64,000 nucleotides of DNA from Vibrionales bacterium SWAT-3 (GCA_000169995.1 AAZW01000001.1:368290-432289); one strand, 5' to 3'. Shown: positions 18,449 through 27,226, counted from the stretch's first letter. Numbers and translations: made by a program. The notes: generated by a model not told the origin, from the sequence alone.

Positions 18449-19660
18449 TTAAAGTGATCGTGCTAAACGATCGTTCACCAACTGAATCCAGTAGCTCGCA
18501 CCGAGCTTTAAGATGCCGTCGTTAAAGTCGTATTCAGGGTTATGCAATGCGCAGCCACCGACCGATTCCGTGCCGTTACCCAACAACACATAACAGCCCG
18601 GTTTAACGCGAAGCATGCTTGAGAAATCTTCTGAAATAGTCAGTGGGTCGCAGGCGTCATTAACGTTCTCTGCACCAAGCACTTTCTCTGCGGCAGCGAC
18701 CGAATATTGGGTTTGTTGATCACTGTTGATGGTTGGGTAGAAGGTATTAATGAACTCGAAATCGTAAGTCGCACCCGCAGCCTGACAAATACCTGCCACA
18801 ATCCTCTCCATACTTTGTTTGATTCGATCGAGAGAAGATTCAGTGAAACAGCGGCAATCACCTTTAATGACCACTTGAGTCGGAATAACGTTAACTGTGC
18901 CATCGGTAATAAATTCGGTGGCAGAGACTACAGCCGTGTCGTGGATCGCACTGAGATTACGAGAAACTATGGTTTGAAGACCAAGAATGACTTGTGACCC
19001 AACGACTAAAGGATCGACCCCTTGGTGCGGCAAAGCAGCATGCCCACCCACACCACTGATGGTGATCTCAAAGCTACTTTCACTGGCCATTAATGATCCG
19101 GGGCGAACCATCAACTCACCTTCCGCTAAGCCGGGGAAGTTATGAACCCCATACACTTCATCAATCGAGAATCGCTCAAATAAGCCATCATCAATCATCG
19201 CTTGCGCGCCACAACCATGCTCTTCATCAGGTTGAAAAATGAAATACACAGTGCCATCGAAGGTCGAGCTCCCTGCCAATAGGTTTTCGGCTAGATAGCT
19301 TGCAGCGCCGAGCAGCATTGCGGAGTGTCCATCGTGACCACAAGCGTGCATCTTTCCATCGTGTTGTGAGCAGTGTGCGAAGTGGTTTTGTTCATGAATG
19401 TGTAGCGCATCCATATCAGCTCTCAGACCAATGCTCGCTTCACTCGATCCTGAACGAAATATTCCTACTAACCCTGTTTTACCGATGTTACGCACCACCT
19501 CGATACCAAAACTGTGTAACTTGTCAGCGATAAAATCGGAGGTCAGATTCACATCAAAACCACACTCAGGGAAACGGTGTAAATGTTGACGCCACTCCGT
19601 CATGCTTTGAATAAGCTGCGAAGACAGTTGGTCTGGTTTGATCGAGAAAGTAGACGGCAT
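18449..19660 (-). CDS. M20D-family metallo-amidohydrolase (N-acyl amino acid hydrolase type)
   Basis: The 403-residue protein resembles hippurate/indole-acetyl-amino-acid hydrolases. Metal-site motifs are LRADMDAL, MHACGHDGHSAMLLGAA and FQPDEEHGCGAQAM, with a dimerisation domain between about residues 190 and 300. These enzymes remove acyl groups from amino acids and related amines in the cytoplasm. In this cluster it is likely to deacylate the product of transport or of the M24 enzyme. A 15-bp near-repeat (18421-18450) spans its stop codon. Unlike DoeB of ectoine degradation, which is of the AstE/AspA type, this is M20. Confidence 0.88.
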   Translation of the reverse strand: MPSTFSIKPDQLSSQLIQSMTEWRQHLHRFPECGFDVNLTSDFIADKLHSFGIEVVRNIGKTGLVGIFRSGSSEASIGLRADMDALHIHEQNHFAHCSQHDGKMHACGHDGHSAMLLGAASYLAENLLAGSSTFDGTVYFIFQPDEEHGCGAQAMIDDGLFERFSIDEVYGVHNFPGLAEGELMVRPGSLMASESSFEITISGVGGHAALPHQGVDPLVVGSQVILGLQTIVSRNLSAIHDTAVVSATEFITDGTVNVIPTQVVIKGDCRCFTESSLDRIKQSMERIVAGICQAAGATYDFEFINTFYPTINSDQQTQYSVAAAEKVLGAENVNDACDPLTISEDFSSMLRVKPGCYVLLGNGTESVGGCALHNPEYDFNDGILKLGASYWIQLVNDRLARSL

Positions 19661-19761
19661 AGTAATAGTCCCAAAGTGTAATTCTTTGTATTAACGTAAA
19701 ATGTGGAGTTAGCTTAGCTGCTGAATGTAAACGCGAAGCGAGCAGCTTTAATCGAAGGTCG

Positions 19762-20556
19762 TTACAACGACTGCGACCTTCGGCAATTATCTGAGGGTGG
19801 TTCAAGGTGGTGCTCTAACAGTGCACCGAAACCTTTTATGGGCGAGGGGTAGTTCATCAATTGAAGCGAGTGCCAAGCCAACACTTGATTACTGCTGACA
19901 ACGGGTTTATCTAGCTCCGCTTCAATGGATTCAAGCACCGATGCTGCACGCAGTGCCGTGCAAGAGATAAACAGAAGATCCGCTTCAGGATCGCAAACTT
20001 GTAGTGCGGCATGTTTAATGTCCATTGGATCAATGAACGTCATCGCGGTGTCATCTTCAAAGCCAAAACCAGCAATGCTTAACACTTCAATGCCTTGCGA
20101 CTCGAAAAATGCTGCGACGTCTTGATTCACAGCTTCGGTGTAAGGCGTTAATACTGAGATACGCTTAGCTTGGAATCTTTCAAACGCCTCTAGGGCCGCA
20201 GTCACCGGATTCGTTACTGCTGCATTTGGGCAAGATTGATGAATAAGCTGGGTAATTCGTTCACTGCCAATCGCTACGGTGCCGGAGGTGCAGGCGTAAA
20301 TCACCACATCCAATTCAGTACCCGGAAGGATTGTATCAGCGCAAGCAGCGATTCCTGGCTCCATCTTTCTCAAGTTCTCTATCGTCAATGGATTATAGTT
20401 TCGAACTCGACTGGTGAACGACTGCACATCGTCTGGAAACAAGGTGTTTAAATCACGCTCAATATTGAAATCTGTCGCTAATGCAATCACACCGACGCGT
20501 CCTGCTGGTGCCAATTTTTCTAATTCAAACTGTAAAGTAGCGGTTGCAGATTTCAT
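19762..20556 (-). CDS. Asp/Glu racemase superfamily protein, EutA/maleate isomerase-like
   Basis: The 264-residue protein carries the two catalytic cysteines of the family in VIYACTSGTVAIG and LLFISCTALRAASV. The pattern CTSGT plus SCTxLR is that of EutA and maleate cis-trans isomerases rather than of glutamate racemase. EutA occurs in hydroxyectoine-utilisation clusters. It is the first gene of the minus-strand operon and is divergent from the Lrp-family regulator. A role in epimerising or isomerising the imported compound is inferred. Confidence 0.8.
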   Translation of the reverse strand: MKSATATLQFELEKLAPAGRVGVIALATDFNIERDLNTLFPDDVQSFTSRVRNYNPLTIENLRKMEPGIAACADTILPGTELDVVIYACTSGTVAIGSERITQLIHQSCPNAAVTNPVTAALEAFERFQAKRISVLTPYTEAVNQDVAAFFESQGIEVLSIAGFGFEDDTAMTFIDPMDIKHAALQVCDPEADLLFISCTALRAASVLESIEAELDKPVVSSNQVLAWHSLQLMNYPSPIKGFGALLEHHLEPPSDNCRRSQSL

Positions 20557-20866
20557 ACTTTCCGACTCCTTGAGCTGCCAATATCAACACCCAATAAATG
20601 TTAACAACATGTATCATATAAACTTCAAACTCTGTGAATTTGAACTTTACATTTCGTTCACAAGGTTAATAATGCACCGATAACTTTAAGGATTATCATT
20701 AAACGAATACCTTATTGTGCGGAAATTCCGCATTTTTATTGCGTTATAGTGATTTTTTGTTCTCAATCCTCTGTGATTAATTGTTGGAGCCGAATACCTT
20801 TAACTCGATCACACACTGGTTCAAAAGAAACAATTAATTTACAAATTGATACTGGGAAGTATGGGT
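20557..20866. other. Divergent promoter region of the racemase operon and the Lrp-family gene
   Basis: This holds both promoters and the palindrome at 20718-20732. No further gene is seen. Confidence 0.6.
20718..20732. promoter_or_regulatory. Perfect palindrome, candidate Lrp-family operator
   Basis: TGCGGAAATTCCGCA is a perfect 15-base palindrome in the divergent promoter region. An 11-base half-match, TGCGGGAATTC, lies upstream of the ammonia-lyase gene at 22869-22879. Confidence 0.55.
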
Positions 20867-21358
20867 ATGACACAACAGCCTGCATTGGTGGTCGACAGTT
20901 TCGACAAGAAGATCCTCAACATCGTACAAGACTCAAATAGAGCAACATCAGACAAGATTGCAGAAAAGGTCGGGCTCTCTCCCGCTGCCGTTCAGCGCCG
21001 TTTAAAACGCATGAGAGCACAAGGTGTGATTCAGGCTGATGTCTCAGTGATTAATTCAAAAGCGGTCGGTCACGGAATGACGTTTATCGTTCAGGTAACA
21101 CTTGAACGCGAGCGTGTGGATTTGATGCATAACTTCAAAAAAGAGATGAGTTCTAACCGCTCTGTGCAGCAATGCTATTACGTCACAGGCAGCTCTGATT
21201 TTATCTTAATCGTCACGGCTGCAGATATGGAGGGGTACGACAATTTTACTCGTGAGGCCTTCTTCGATAATGCGAATATCAAAAGCTTTCAAACCAATGT
21301 GGTGATGGATAACGTAAAGGTCGGGCTGACCATTCCGATTGATGAGCAACGCGATTGA
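20867..21358 (+). CDS. Lrp/AsnC-family transcriptional regulator
   Basis: An N-terminal helix-turn-helix (VDSFDKKILNIVQDSNRATSDKIAEKVGLSPAAVQRRLKRM) is followed by a ligand-binding RAM domain (FIVQVTLERERVDLMHNFKKE, VQQCYYVTGSSDFILIVTAADMEGYDNFTREAFF). The ATG at 20867 fits a GGGAAG site best; an ATG six bases earlier is also possible. Its length of about 163 residues is usual for the family. It is divergent from the racemase-TRAP-hydrolase operon and probably senses an amino-acid-like intermediate, as the AsnC-type regulator DoeX does in ectoine clusters. Confidence 0.9.
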   Translation: MTQQPALVVDSFDKKILNIVQDSNRATSDKIAEKVGLSPAAVQRRLKRMRAQGVIQADVSVINSKAVGHGMTFIVQVTLERERVDLMHNFKKEMSSNRSVQQCYYVTGSSDFILIVTAADMEGYDNFTREAFFDNANIKSFQTNVVMDNVKVGLTIPIDEQRD

Positions 21359-21438
21359 TGACTAGCTCGATTGATGAACGGATCGACTAACAAACAAGGC
21401 GTGTCATGAGATGAAGTCAAAAAGAGAGAAAAAAGACG

Positions 21439-21468
21439 GTATGAAGAAACCTTACATACCGCCAACTT
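21439..21468. repeat. Hairpin between convergent Lrp-family and ammonia-lyase genes
   Basis: GGTATG and CATACC arms flank AAGAAACCTTA in the gap between the two convergent stops. No good T-run follows, so terminator function is uncertain. Confidence 0.35.
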
Positions 21469-21534
21469 TGGGGCTTACTTTATTATCCGTTGTTCGCGAT
21501 TAGCTCTTAACTGCTAACTATGAGCTTTTCGTTA

Positions 21535-22734
21535 TTAGATTTTGTTGTCGATGATTTGTTGGTAAAGATCCGGGTCTGTTGCCCCTTCAGTACCAATTAC
21601 TAGCACACGGCTGTCTTGATTTAGATTCAGTTTTTCAGCGAAATTCGGCTCTTGTTTAGCGATGATCGCTGCGGCAAACCCTGGAACTGCAGATTCGCCT
21701 CCTTCTATTGCCACTTCCGTTTTCTCGCCACTCGCCAACATGCGCATCGCTTGCGGGATCGCCTCTTCACTCAGCGTCATAAAATCATCAGCGCCATTTT
21801 GGAGAATCGTCCATGCCAAGCTCGAAACCTCACCACAGGCAAGTCCAGCCATCAGCGTCTCTAGATCGCCCGTTACCACAATCGGTTTACCCGCTTGAGC
21901 GCTCTTCTGCAAACAGTTAGCTTGTTCAGGTTCGACGATTACAAAGCGTGGACGATCAACACCCCACAAATCCCAGAAGTAACCACACACAGCAGATGCC
22001 AAACCACCTACTCCACCCTGCACGAAAACATGAGTTGGGATTTCACCATCAAGTTGCTCGACAATTTCAGCCAGCATCACGGTGTAGCCCAGAGCAACGT
22101 CTTTCGGGATTTCCATGTAACCTTCGTAAGAAGTATCCGATACAATCACGCGGTTTTTCGCTCGCGCTTCTGAATCAGCCAAACGAACCGATTCATCGTA
22201 GTTACCTGTAATACGAACCACTTCTGCACCAAATGCTTCCATCGCTTGCTTACGGCCTTCCGACACATCGCGATGAATGTAGATAACACAACCACAACCA
22301 AACATTTGTGCGCCCCACGCGACCGAGCGACCATGGTTTCCATCTGTCGCACAACTCACAACGATCTCAGCAACTTCTGATTTCCATTCCCCGTTTAACA
22401 ACTCACTGATGGTCGGATTCTTTCCATAGCGATTGACGATCTCAATCTGAAGCTGACGGGCAACAGCATACGCACCGCCCAGAGCTTTAAAGCTTTTTAG
22501 ACCAAAACGTTGAGATTCGTCTTTGTACCAGAATTTGTTTACACCGATCTCAGCAGAAATCGCATTCAGCTCATGCAAAGGAGTAACGGCATAGCCCGGC
22601 CATTGTGAAATATCCTTAATTGCCTGCTCAGAACTCGCAACACTCAAAATTTCAAGTTGCTCATTTGAGTACTCCAATTCAGGGCGTGCTTGAGGGTTCG
22701 CATAGTGTGTCAGAGTGCCAGCCAGTAACTGCAT
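21535..22734 (-). CDS. Diaminopropionate ammonia-lyase-like PLP enzyme
   Basis: This 399-residue fold-II PLP enzyme has the PLP-lysine region FGLKSFKALGGAYAVAR, the CATDGNHGRSVAWGAQMFG loop and the phosphate-binding VQGGVGGLASAV. The opening QWPGYAVTPLHELN and WYKDESQRFGL match diaminopropionate ammonia-lyases (DpaL), which convert 2,3-diaminopropionate to pyruvate and two ammonia. Other dehydratase activities (threonine or serine) are possible. The gene is on the minus strand beyond the Lrp-family gene, with its own promoter region that carries a half copy of the palindrome near that gene. Confidence 0.85.
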   Translation of the reverse strand: MQLLAGTLTHYANPQARPELEYSNEQLEILSVASSEQAIKDISQWPGYAVTPLHELNAISAEIGVNKFWYKDESQRFGLKSFKALGGAYAVARQLQIEIVNRYGKNPTISELLNGEWKSEVAEIVVSCATDGNHGRSVAWGAQMFGCGCVIYIHRDVSEGRKQAMEAFGAEVVRITGNYDESVRLADSEARAKNRVIVSDTSYEGYMEIPKDVALGYTVMLAEIVEQLDGEIPTHVFVQGGVGGLASAVCGYFWDLWGVDRPRFVIVEPEQANCLQKSAQAGKPIVVTGDLETLMAGLACGEVSSLAWTILQNGADDFMTLSEEAIPQAMRMLASGEKTEVAIEGGESAVPGFAAAIIAKQEPNFAEKLNLNQDSRVLVIGTEGATDPDLYQQIIDNKI

Positions 22735-23087
22735 AAATGATCGTCCTTATAAGTCATTCACATTGCTCCTTACTACAGCCAAATGAAAAGTTACGGCTTG
22801 TAAGGTTTGCGGATATTAAATTCTATCGGACAAAAAGTGCCTTGATTACGCTTTCTAAATTCCATATCTGCGGGAATTCTTTGTTACCTCGCTAAAAAAT
22901 GCAGGATTTAGTCACCCTAAAAATATCGCAATTTAATCTCACTTCACTATAGCAGCGGCTCGAGTTATTCAACGTGTTTATAGAACTATCCCCAAAGGAG
23001 ATAGACGCCACAAAAAAGGTTGATAATGACAAAGCCACTATCAACCTTTAGCAATCGGTGGAGAACGATCAGTTGTCGTCCCTAAAC
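22735..23087. other. Promoter region of the ammonia-lyase gene
   Basis: The region contains TGCGGGAATTC (22869-22879), a near match to half of the palindrome beside the Lrp-family gene, and the terminator of the next gene at 23012-23049. No gene is seen. Confidence 0.5.
23012..23049 (-). terminator. Rho-independent terminator of the lipoprotein gene
   Basis: AAAGGTTGATA and TATCAACCTTT pair perfectly over 11 bases around a 13-base loop, followed on the minus strand by a run of T. Confidence 0.85.
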
Positions 23088-24179
23088 TTACTCAATACGG
23101 GTAATGAAACTGTATTTATCAGAGTCCGCTTTCGTCATCCAATGCTCACCAGACGCTGGGGCTGAATTTAGGGTAAACATATAAAAAGCGATCCCTTTGT
23201 CTCCCATCACCTTGTCAAAGTAAGTCGCTTGGCTACGATGGCTCACATCGGTGTAAGGAAATTCTTTCGCGGTTTTATCTCCTTCAGCCCAACTGTGTAC
23301 ACCAACCTGCTTATTCTGTTCAATAGCTTTACTGGTGTCTGCACGTTGCAAAATACGTGGGTAACCCGCTGCGAATAGGTCCGTACCACCGGAGAAAACC
23401 GAACCTCTTGGGGTCACAATGGTTGTCATCTTATTACTATGGATCATACGTCCGGTGTACATGTTGATTTCATCATCGCCACTACCGCCAATATGATTAT
23501 CGAACTTGAATGTCATATCTCGGCCTTGAGATAACTTCACAATATCAAACAACTGAGAATAGGTTGATGCGCCTAAAGTAGAGTCAATACGCTCACCAAC
23601 ACCGGGCTCATTAAATCTATCTCGGTAAAAGGCTTGAAAAGCGAACGAAGTGGTAACCGTGACTTTGTTATCTTGTAGAGAGCGGGTTAAAACCGTAGAG
23701 CCTAGCGTCGTCACGTAATCTAACGCTTCGGTATAGAACTCAAATTCAATAGGCAGTTTTCTATCACTGGTTGTCGTTTGGATTAATGTGGTTTCATTCG
23801 ACACTGAGCGCTGTGCAGCATTGCACTCAAACGCATCATAGAAGTTGCCTTCCTTGTAAACGCCACAGGTATCAACTCCAGCATCGGGGAAATACACGTC
23901 AATGGTTTGACCCAGTCGGTCGACAAGCCTGATGACTTTCTGCTGCTCACTTATGTCCTCGGCAAACATCACTTTCTCGTACTGCACACCATCGTAATTC
24001 AGTGTGAAGGCTTTTTGCAGCTTTTCTCGTTCTTGATACAACTTCCCTAGCTTGGCCGATGAGAACACGTAATCGGCTTTGGGTTGAGGTAATTGTTTCT
24101 TCATGGTGTTGGAGCCAGAGTGGCACCCAGCTAACAGGATTAATGGTAATGCCAACAACGCGCTTCGATAGTACTTCAT
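23088..24179 (-). CDS. Hypothetical lipoprotein
   Basis: About 363 residues, beginning MKYYRSALLALPLILLAGC with a clean lipobox; an upstream ATG at 24194 would spoil the signal peptide. I do not recognise the family. The protein is soluble after the lipid anchor and rich in beta-type segments. It has two Cys about ten residues apart (VDTCGVYKEGNFYDAFECNA) that could form a disulphide. The C-terminal part has RGSVFSGGTDLFAAGYPRIL and HSWAEGDKTAKEFPYTDVSHRSQ. It stands alone with its own terminator. Confidence 0.75.
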   Translation of the reverse strand: MKYYRSALLALPLILLAGCHSGSNTMKKQLPQPKADYVFSSAKLGKLYQEREKLQKAFTLNYDGVQYEKVMFAEDISEQQKVIRLVDRLGQTIDVYFPDAGVDTCGVYKEGNFYDAFECNAAQRSVSNETTLIQTTTSDRKLPIEFEFYTEALDYVTTLGSTVLTRSLQDNKVTVTTSFAFQAFYRDRFNEPGVGERIDSTLGASTYSQLFDIVKLSQGRDMTFKFDNHIGGSGDDEINMYTGRMIHSNKMTTIVTPRGSVFSGGTDLFAAGYPRILQRADTSKAIEQNKQVGVHSWAEGDKTAKEFPYTDVSHRSQATYFDKVMGDKGIAFYMFTLNSAPASGEHWMTKADSDKYSFITRIE

Positions 24180-24635
24180 GCAATGATTCCCCAAACGTAA
24201 GATTGGAAAATTCTATTGTTTCACCCTAAAACTATCTGTCTTGAAAATGTAATGGAATGTACAGCGACTGATACTCGAAAAAACGGGACTGCCTCTAGGC
24301 TGATTGAAAGTTACCGAGAGTGCCATGTATCCCATTGGGTAGGCTTAGTTCACCTCACTCCTACCGCCTTAAACCTAGCCGCTTGAAATAGAACCTCGCC
24401 ATTAAGTCCATTCTAAAGTTGGGCTTAGTGGCGGCCAGTCTTACATTTGAACAATGTTTTTTATTTTTGTTATAAATGCCAATTCAGCATTGAACTAACT
24501 TATAAAGTGTTTAATCATTCGCATCAGGTATTTTTCGTGAAGCATTCGAATCGAATATGCAACTATGATTACCTAATAAGATAATTGCACTCACGGAATC
24601 TTATAAGTTAAACACACGATAAGGCTGATAATGGA
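24180..24635. other. Intergenic region upstream of the two-component system, nothing recognised
   Basis: The region lies between divergent genes. It carries the promoters of the lipoprotein and the RstAB-like operon. I see no TACA-N6-TACA box, palindrome or open frame. Confidence 0.4.
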
Positions 24636-25340
24636 ATGACAAAACCTAGAATGATCATCGTGGAAGACGATTTGAAGCTTCAAAGAATGTTGCAAGACTA
24701 CTTCATCGCGCAAGATTTTGACGTCTCGGTACTCGATGATGGCAGCAATGCTGCACAGACTATCCTCGCTGAACAACCAGATATTGTATTACTGGACCTG
24801 ATGCTTCCTGTAAGCGACGGACTTACAATCTGCCGACAGACGCGTACACATTACAAAGGTAAAATTCTGATGCTCACCGCTAGCGACGACGACTTTGATC
24901 ATGTCGCCGGTTTAGAGACAGGGGCTGATGACTATGTCACCAAGCCAATCAAACCAAGAGTTCTGCTTGCAAGAGTTCGTTCATTATTACGCCGCCAAGA
25001 CACTAATACCGCTTCAGTCGAAGACTCAGACAGCCTACAGTTCGATCAACTGGTGTTGAAAAACACCTATAAGAAGTGCGAACTGGCAGGTGAGGTTTTG
25101 TCACTGACAGACAGTGAATTTGACCTACTTTGGCTATTAGCGAGTAACCCTGATACACCACTATCACGTGACTACTTGACACAAACCTTGCGTGGTATTG
25201 AGTATGACGGCATTGATCGAACCATTGACAACAAAGTCGTGCGCCTAAGAAAAATACTGGGTGACGACCATGCGCCAGCAGAAAAGATTCAGACCATTCG
25301 CGGTAAAGGTTACTTATTTGTTTCCACCGCTTGGCATTAA
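24636..25340 (+). CDS. OmpR-family response regulator, RstA-like
   Basis: The 234-residue protein has a receiver domain (acidic pocket IIVEDD, phospho-Asp in IVLLDLMLP, Lys in YVTKPIKP) followed by a winged-helix effector domain (LSLTDSEFDLLWLLASNPDTPLSRDYL, DRTIDNKVVRLRKILGDD, IRGKGYLFV). The receiver resembles E. coli RstA (CRQTRTHYKG; GLETGADDY). It is followed 36 bases later by its kinase. Boxes of the TACA-N6-TACA type that I recall for RstA occur at the end of the kinase gene and upstream of an outer-membrane-protein gene in this window, so it is a likely activator of both. Confidence 0.9.
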   Translation: MTKPRMIIVEDDLKLQRMLQDYFIAQDFDVSVLDDGSNAAQTILAEQPDIVLLDLMLPVSDGLTICRQTRTHYKGKILMLTASDDDFDHVAGLETGADDYVTKPIKPRVLLARVRSLLRRQDTNTASVEDSDSLQFDQLVLKNTYKKCELAGEVLSLTDSEFDLLWLLASNPDTPLSRDYLTQTLRGIEYDGIDRTIDNKVVRLRKILGDDHAPAEKIQTIRGKGYLFVSTAWH

Positions 25341-25376
25341 CCTCGCTCAGTACGAGCGTAATGAAAGAGAACAATT

Positions 25377-26696
25377 ATGCGACGTATCTATTTGGAGTCC
25401 CTAATAGGGCTGTTAGTTTGTTTTATGGCAGGTATTATCGCCTATGAAATCAGTGTCTATCAGCTCAATACTGACTACGAATATGTACTGCAAGATTATG
25501 AAGCGGCAGCCCATCAACAGCTGATAGAAAACATCGCTAAGAATCAAGGGCTTGAAGCTGCTCATCAAGCGATAAACCAGTTTGTCGAAACCACACGAAA
25601 TAAACTGGTGATCCTCAGCCCACAAGATGAAATACCAGGCCCCGTTTCACAATTCTTCATTGCTAATCCAGACACCTTTATCTTTCATGATGACGAACGT
25701 GACCTGTGGTTTCGCTTAGCAAGTAGTGACAACACTTACCATTACCTCCCCAACAGCGAAGCATTTGTTAGACAAAAGATAGAGTTGGAAGATGACCTCA
25801 TTTGGTTGTTCTTTTTAGGAAGCTTTATCTTATATGGCTTATGCCACGTACTGATCATCTTCCGCCGAGTTAAAAAGCTAGAATCTGCCACTCTCAGCTT
25901 TGCAGAAGGAGACCTCTCTTCGCGCGCTGAAACCTCAAGTGGCATTGCGATTGGATCATTGAACAAGTCCTTCAACCTCATGGCCGATCGAATTCACCGC
26001 TTAATTGAAAGTAATCGCTCGCTCACCAATGCGGTCGCTCATGAACTGCGCACACCAATATTCCGTATTCAGTGGCAAGCTGAAATGCTGAAAGACACGC
26101 CGTTAAGCGAAGAACAAAAGAAAACCATTGAGAGCATTGTTGAAGACACGGAAGAGATGGAAAAGATGGTTGATGAGCTCTTGTATTATGCCAAGCTCGA
26201 CAGCACTGAACTCGAAAGCCTACAGCAGCCATTGGAAATAAAAGACTTTCTCGAGCACGCGACGACGCGCTGGAGCAAAGAGACCGCGCTCAGTATTGAC
26301 CTTTACTTACTAGAACACGAGCACTCTATAGTGGCTGACGAAACCCTGCTCAATCGTGCTTTGGACAACCTCGTGCGTAACGCAATGAAATTTGCACGCA
26401 CACAGATTTCAATTGAAGTAACCAAACACCAAGATCAACTACAAATTGCGGTACATGACGATGGTGATGGCGTTGCAGAAGAACACCGAGCACACCTGTT
26501 CGATCCCTTTTATGTTGGCGACAAAGCACGTAACAAAGCTAAGAGTGGTCATGGCTTAGGGTTATCTATCGTCCATAAAATCTGCGCCCAACACAGTGCA
26601 ACCGTCCAAATCGCTCAAAGCCCAAGTTTGAAAGGTGCGGTCTTCACTATCACTTTCCCACTCTGTAACGAAGCAGCTGACAAAGCCATACAGTAA
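25377..26696 (+). CDS. Sensor histidine kinase, RstB-like
   Basis: This 439-residue membrane kinase has an N-terminal transmembrane segment (SLIGLLVCFMAGIIAYEI), a periplasmic domain of about 110 residues and a second segment near residue 140 (LIWLFFLGSFILYGLCHVLII). A HAMP domain follows, then the HisKA box NAVAHELRTPIFRIQWQAEML and an HATPase domain (NLVRNAMKFA, DDGDGVAEEHRAHLF, GHGLGLSIVHKI). The arrangement is that of RstB, with a short periplasmic sensor. The last codons of the gene contain the upstream half of the candidate response-regulator box for the next gene. Confidence 0.9.
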   Translation: MRRIYLESLIGLLVCFMAGIIAYEISVYQLNTDYEYVLQDYEAAAHQQLIENIAKNQGLEAAHQAINQFVETTRNKLVILSPQDEIPGPVSQFFIANPDTFIFHDDERDLWFRLASSDNTYHYLPNSEAFVRQKIELEDDLIWLFFLGSFILYGLCHVLIIFRRVKKLESATLSFAEGDLSSRAETSSGIAIGSLNKSFNLMADRIHRLIESNRSLTNAVAHELRTPIFRIQWQAEMLKDTPLSEEQKKTIESIVEDTEEMEKMVDELLYYAKLDSTELESLQQPLEIKDFLEHATTRWSKETALSIDLYLLEHEHSIVADETLLNRALDNLVRNAMKFARTQISIEVTKHQDQLQIAVHDDGDGVAEEHRAHLFDPFYVGDKARNKAKSGHGLGLSIVHKICAQHSATVQIAQSPSLKGAVFTITFPLCNEAADKAIQ

Positions 26697-26720
26697 CGAC
26701 AAAACACCTCTGGAATAATG
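26680..26720 (+). promoter_or_regulatory. Candidate RstA-type box plus -10 element upstream of the small lipoprotein gene
   Basis: The 17 bases ACAAAGCCATACAGTAA (26680-26696) are identical to 57967-57983, and after exactly 15 bases both sites continue with GGAATAATG then YTCAC. The box contains (G/T)ACA-N6-TACA, which matches my memory of the RstA site TACA-N6-TACA, in place of a -35 element. The AATAAT fits a -10 element. It overlaps the stop of the kinase gene. Confidence 0.7.
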
Positions 26721-26732
26721 TTCACATCGGTT

Positions 26733-26749
26733 GGGAGACGTTGTCTCCC
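26733..26749 (+). promoter_or_regulatory. 5'-leader hairpin
   Basis: GGGAGAC-GTT-GTCTCCC is a perfect 7-bp stem with a 3-base loop. It would lie at or near the 5' end of the transcript starting from the promoter above, where it could protect the RNA. No U-tract follows. Confidence 0.5.
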
Positions 26750-26895
26750 TATCCATTTATTCGATCTAGATAACCTTGGCGCCACTATTAATAGCTTGTC
26801 ACTTGAGTGCGGCGAAGAACCGCTCCGATGTGCTTCACGAGTCATGAGTACCAAAGGCTGCCCCTCTAGATTCCAATTATTCTAAAGGTATGTTT

Positions 26896-27171
26896 ATGAA
26901 AAAGTTATTAGTTGTTTTAGGTATTGTCTCTCTTGCAGGTTGTTCAGGTATTACCCACAACGATGAGGTGTACACAGCGCACGCTGAAAGCTTCAACATC
27001 GTAGGCTTCCAAATTCCTGGTAATACACAAGATCGTGCAATGGAACTGGTTCCTGAAGGTGCAAGTGTTGATACCATCCGTTCAACAAACTCTGACACAA
27101 GTTCTGCCCTTGGTATCATCAACCGCATTATCGGTATCGACTACGTTCAAGTTGGCGGTAAAAAACAGTAA
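26896..27171 (+). CDS. Small lipoprotein of unknown function
   Basis: The protein has 91 residues. The start ATG at 26896 is chosen because AAAGG lies seven bases upstream; the ATG two codons earlier is too close. A signal peptide with lipobox (VVLGIVSLAGCSG) gives a mature protein of about 74 residues, with AESFNIVGFQIPGNTQDRAMELVPEGASVDTI and SSALGIINRIIGIDYVQVGG. I do not know the family. It lies directly downstream of the RstAB-like pair behind its own predicted response-regulator-dependent promoter. Confidence 0.8.
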   Translation: MKKLLVVLGIVSLAGCSGITHNDEVYTAHAESFNIVGFQIPGNTQDRAMELVPEGASVDTIRSTNSDTSSALGIINRIIGIDYVQVGGKKQ

Positions 27172-27180
27172 TTTGCGAGA

Positions 27181-27204
27181 GCTTGCGTAACTTTAAACGC
27201 AAGC
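27181..27204 (+). repeat. Hairpin past the small lipoprotein gene
   Basis: GCTTGCG and CGCAAGC form a perfect 7-bp stem just past the stop codon, ahead of the main terminator. Confidence 0.5.
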
Positions 27205-27226
27205 TAACCCAAGCAAGAATCTTCAA

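Noticed and set aside
13993..20556. Canonical ectoine degradation (doeABCD/eutABCDE) cluster
   Set aside because: Only the EutA-like protein, the Lrp-type regulator and TRAP uptake agree. The deacylase is of a different family, the M24 enzyme lacks the DoeA look, and EutC and DoeC/D are missing.
24636..26696. CarRS/VprAB or PhoPQ assignment for the two-component system
   Set aside because: The receiver and the short periplasmic sensor look more like RstAB, and the neighbours of carRS are absent.
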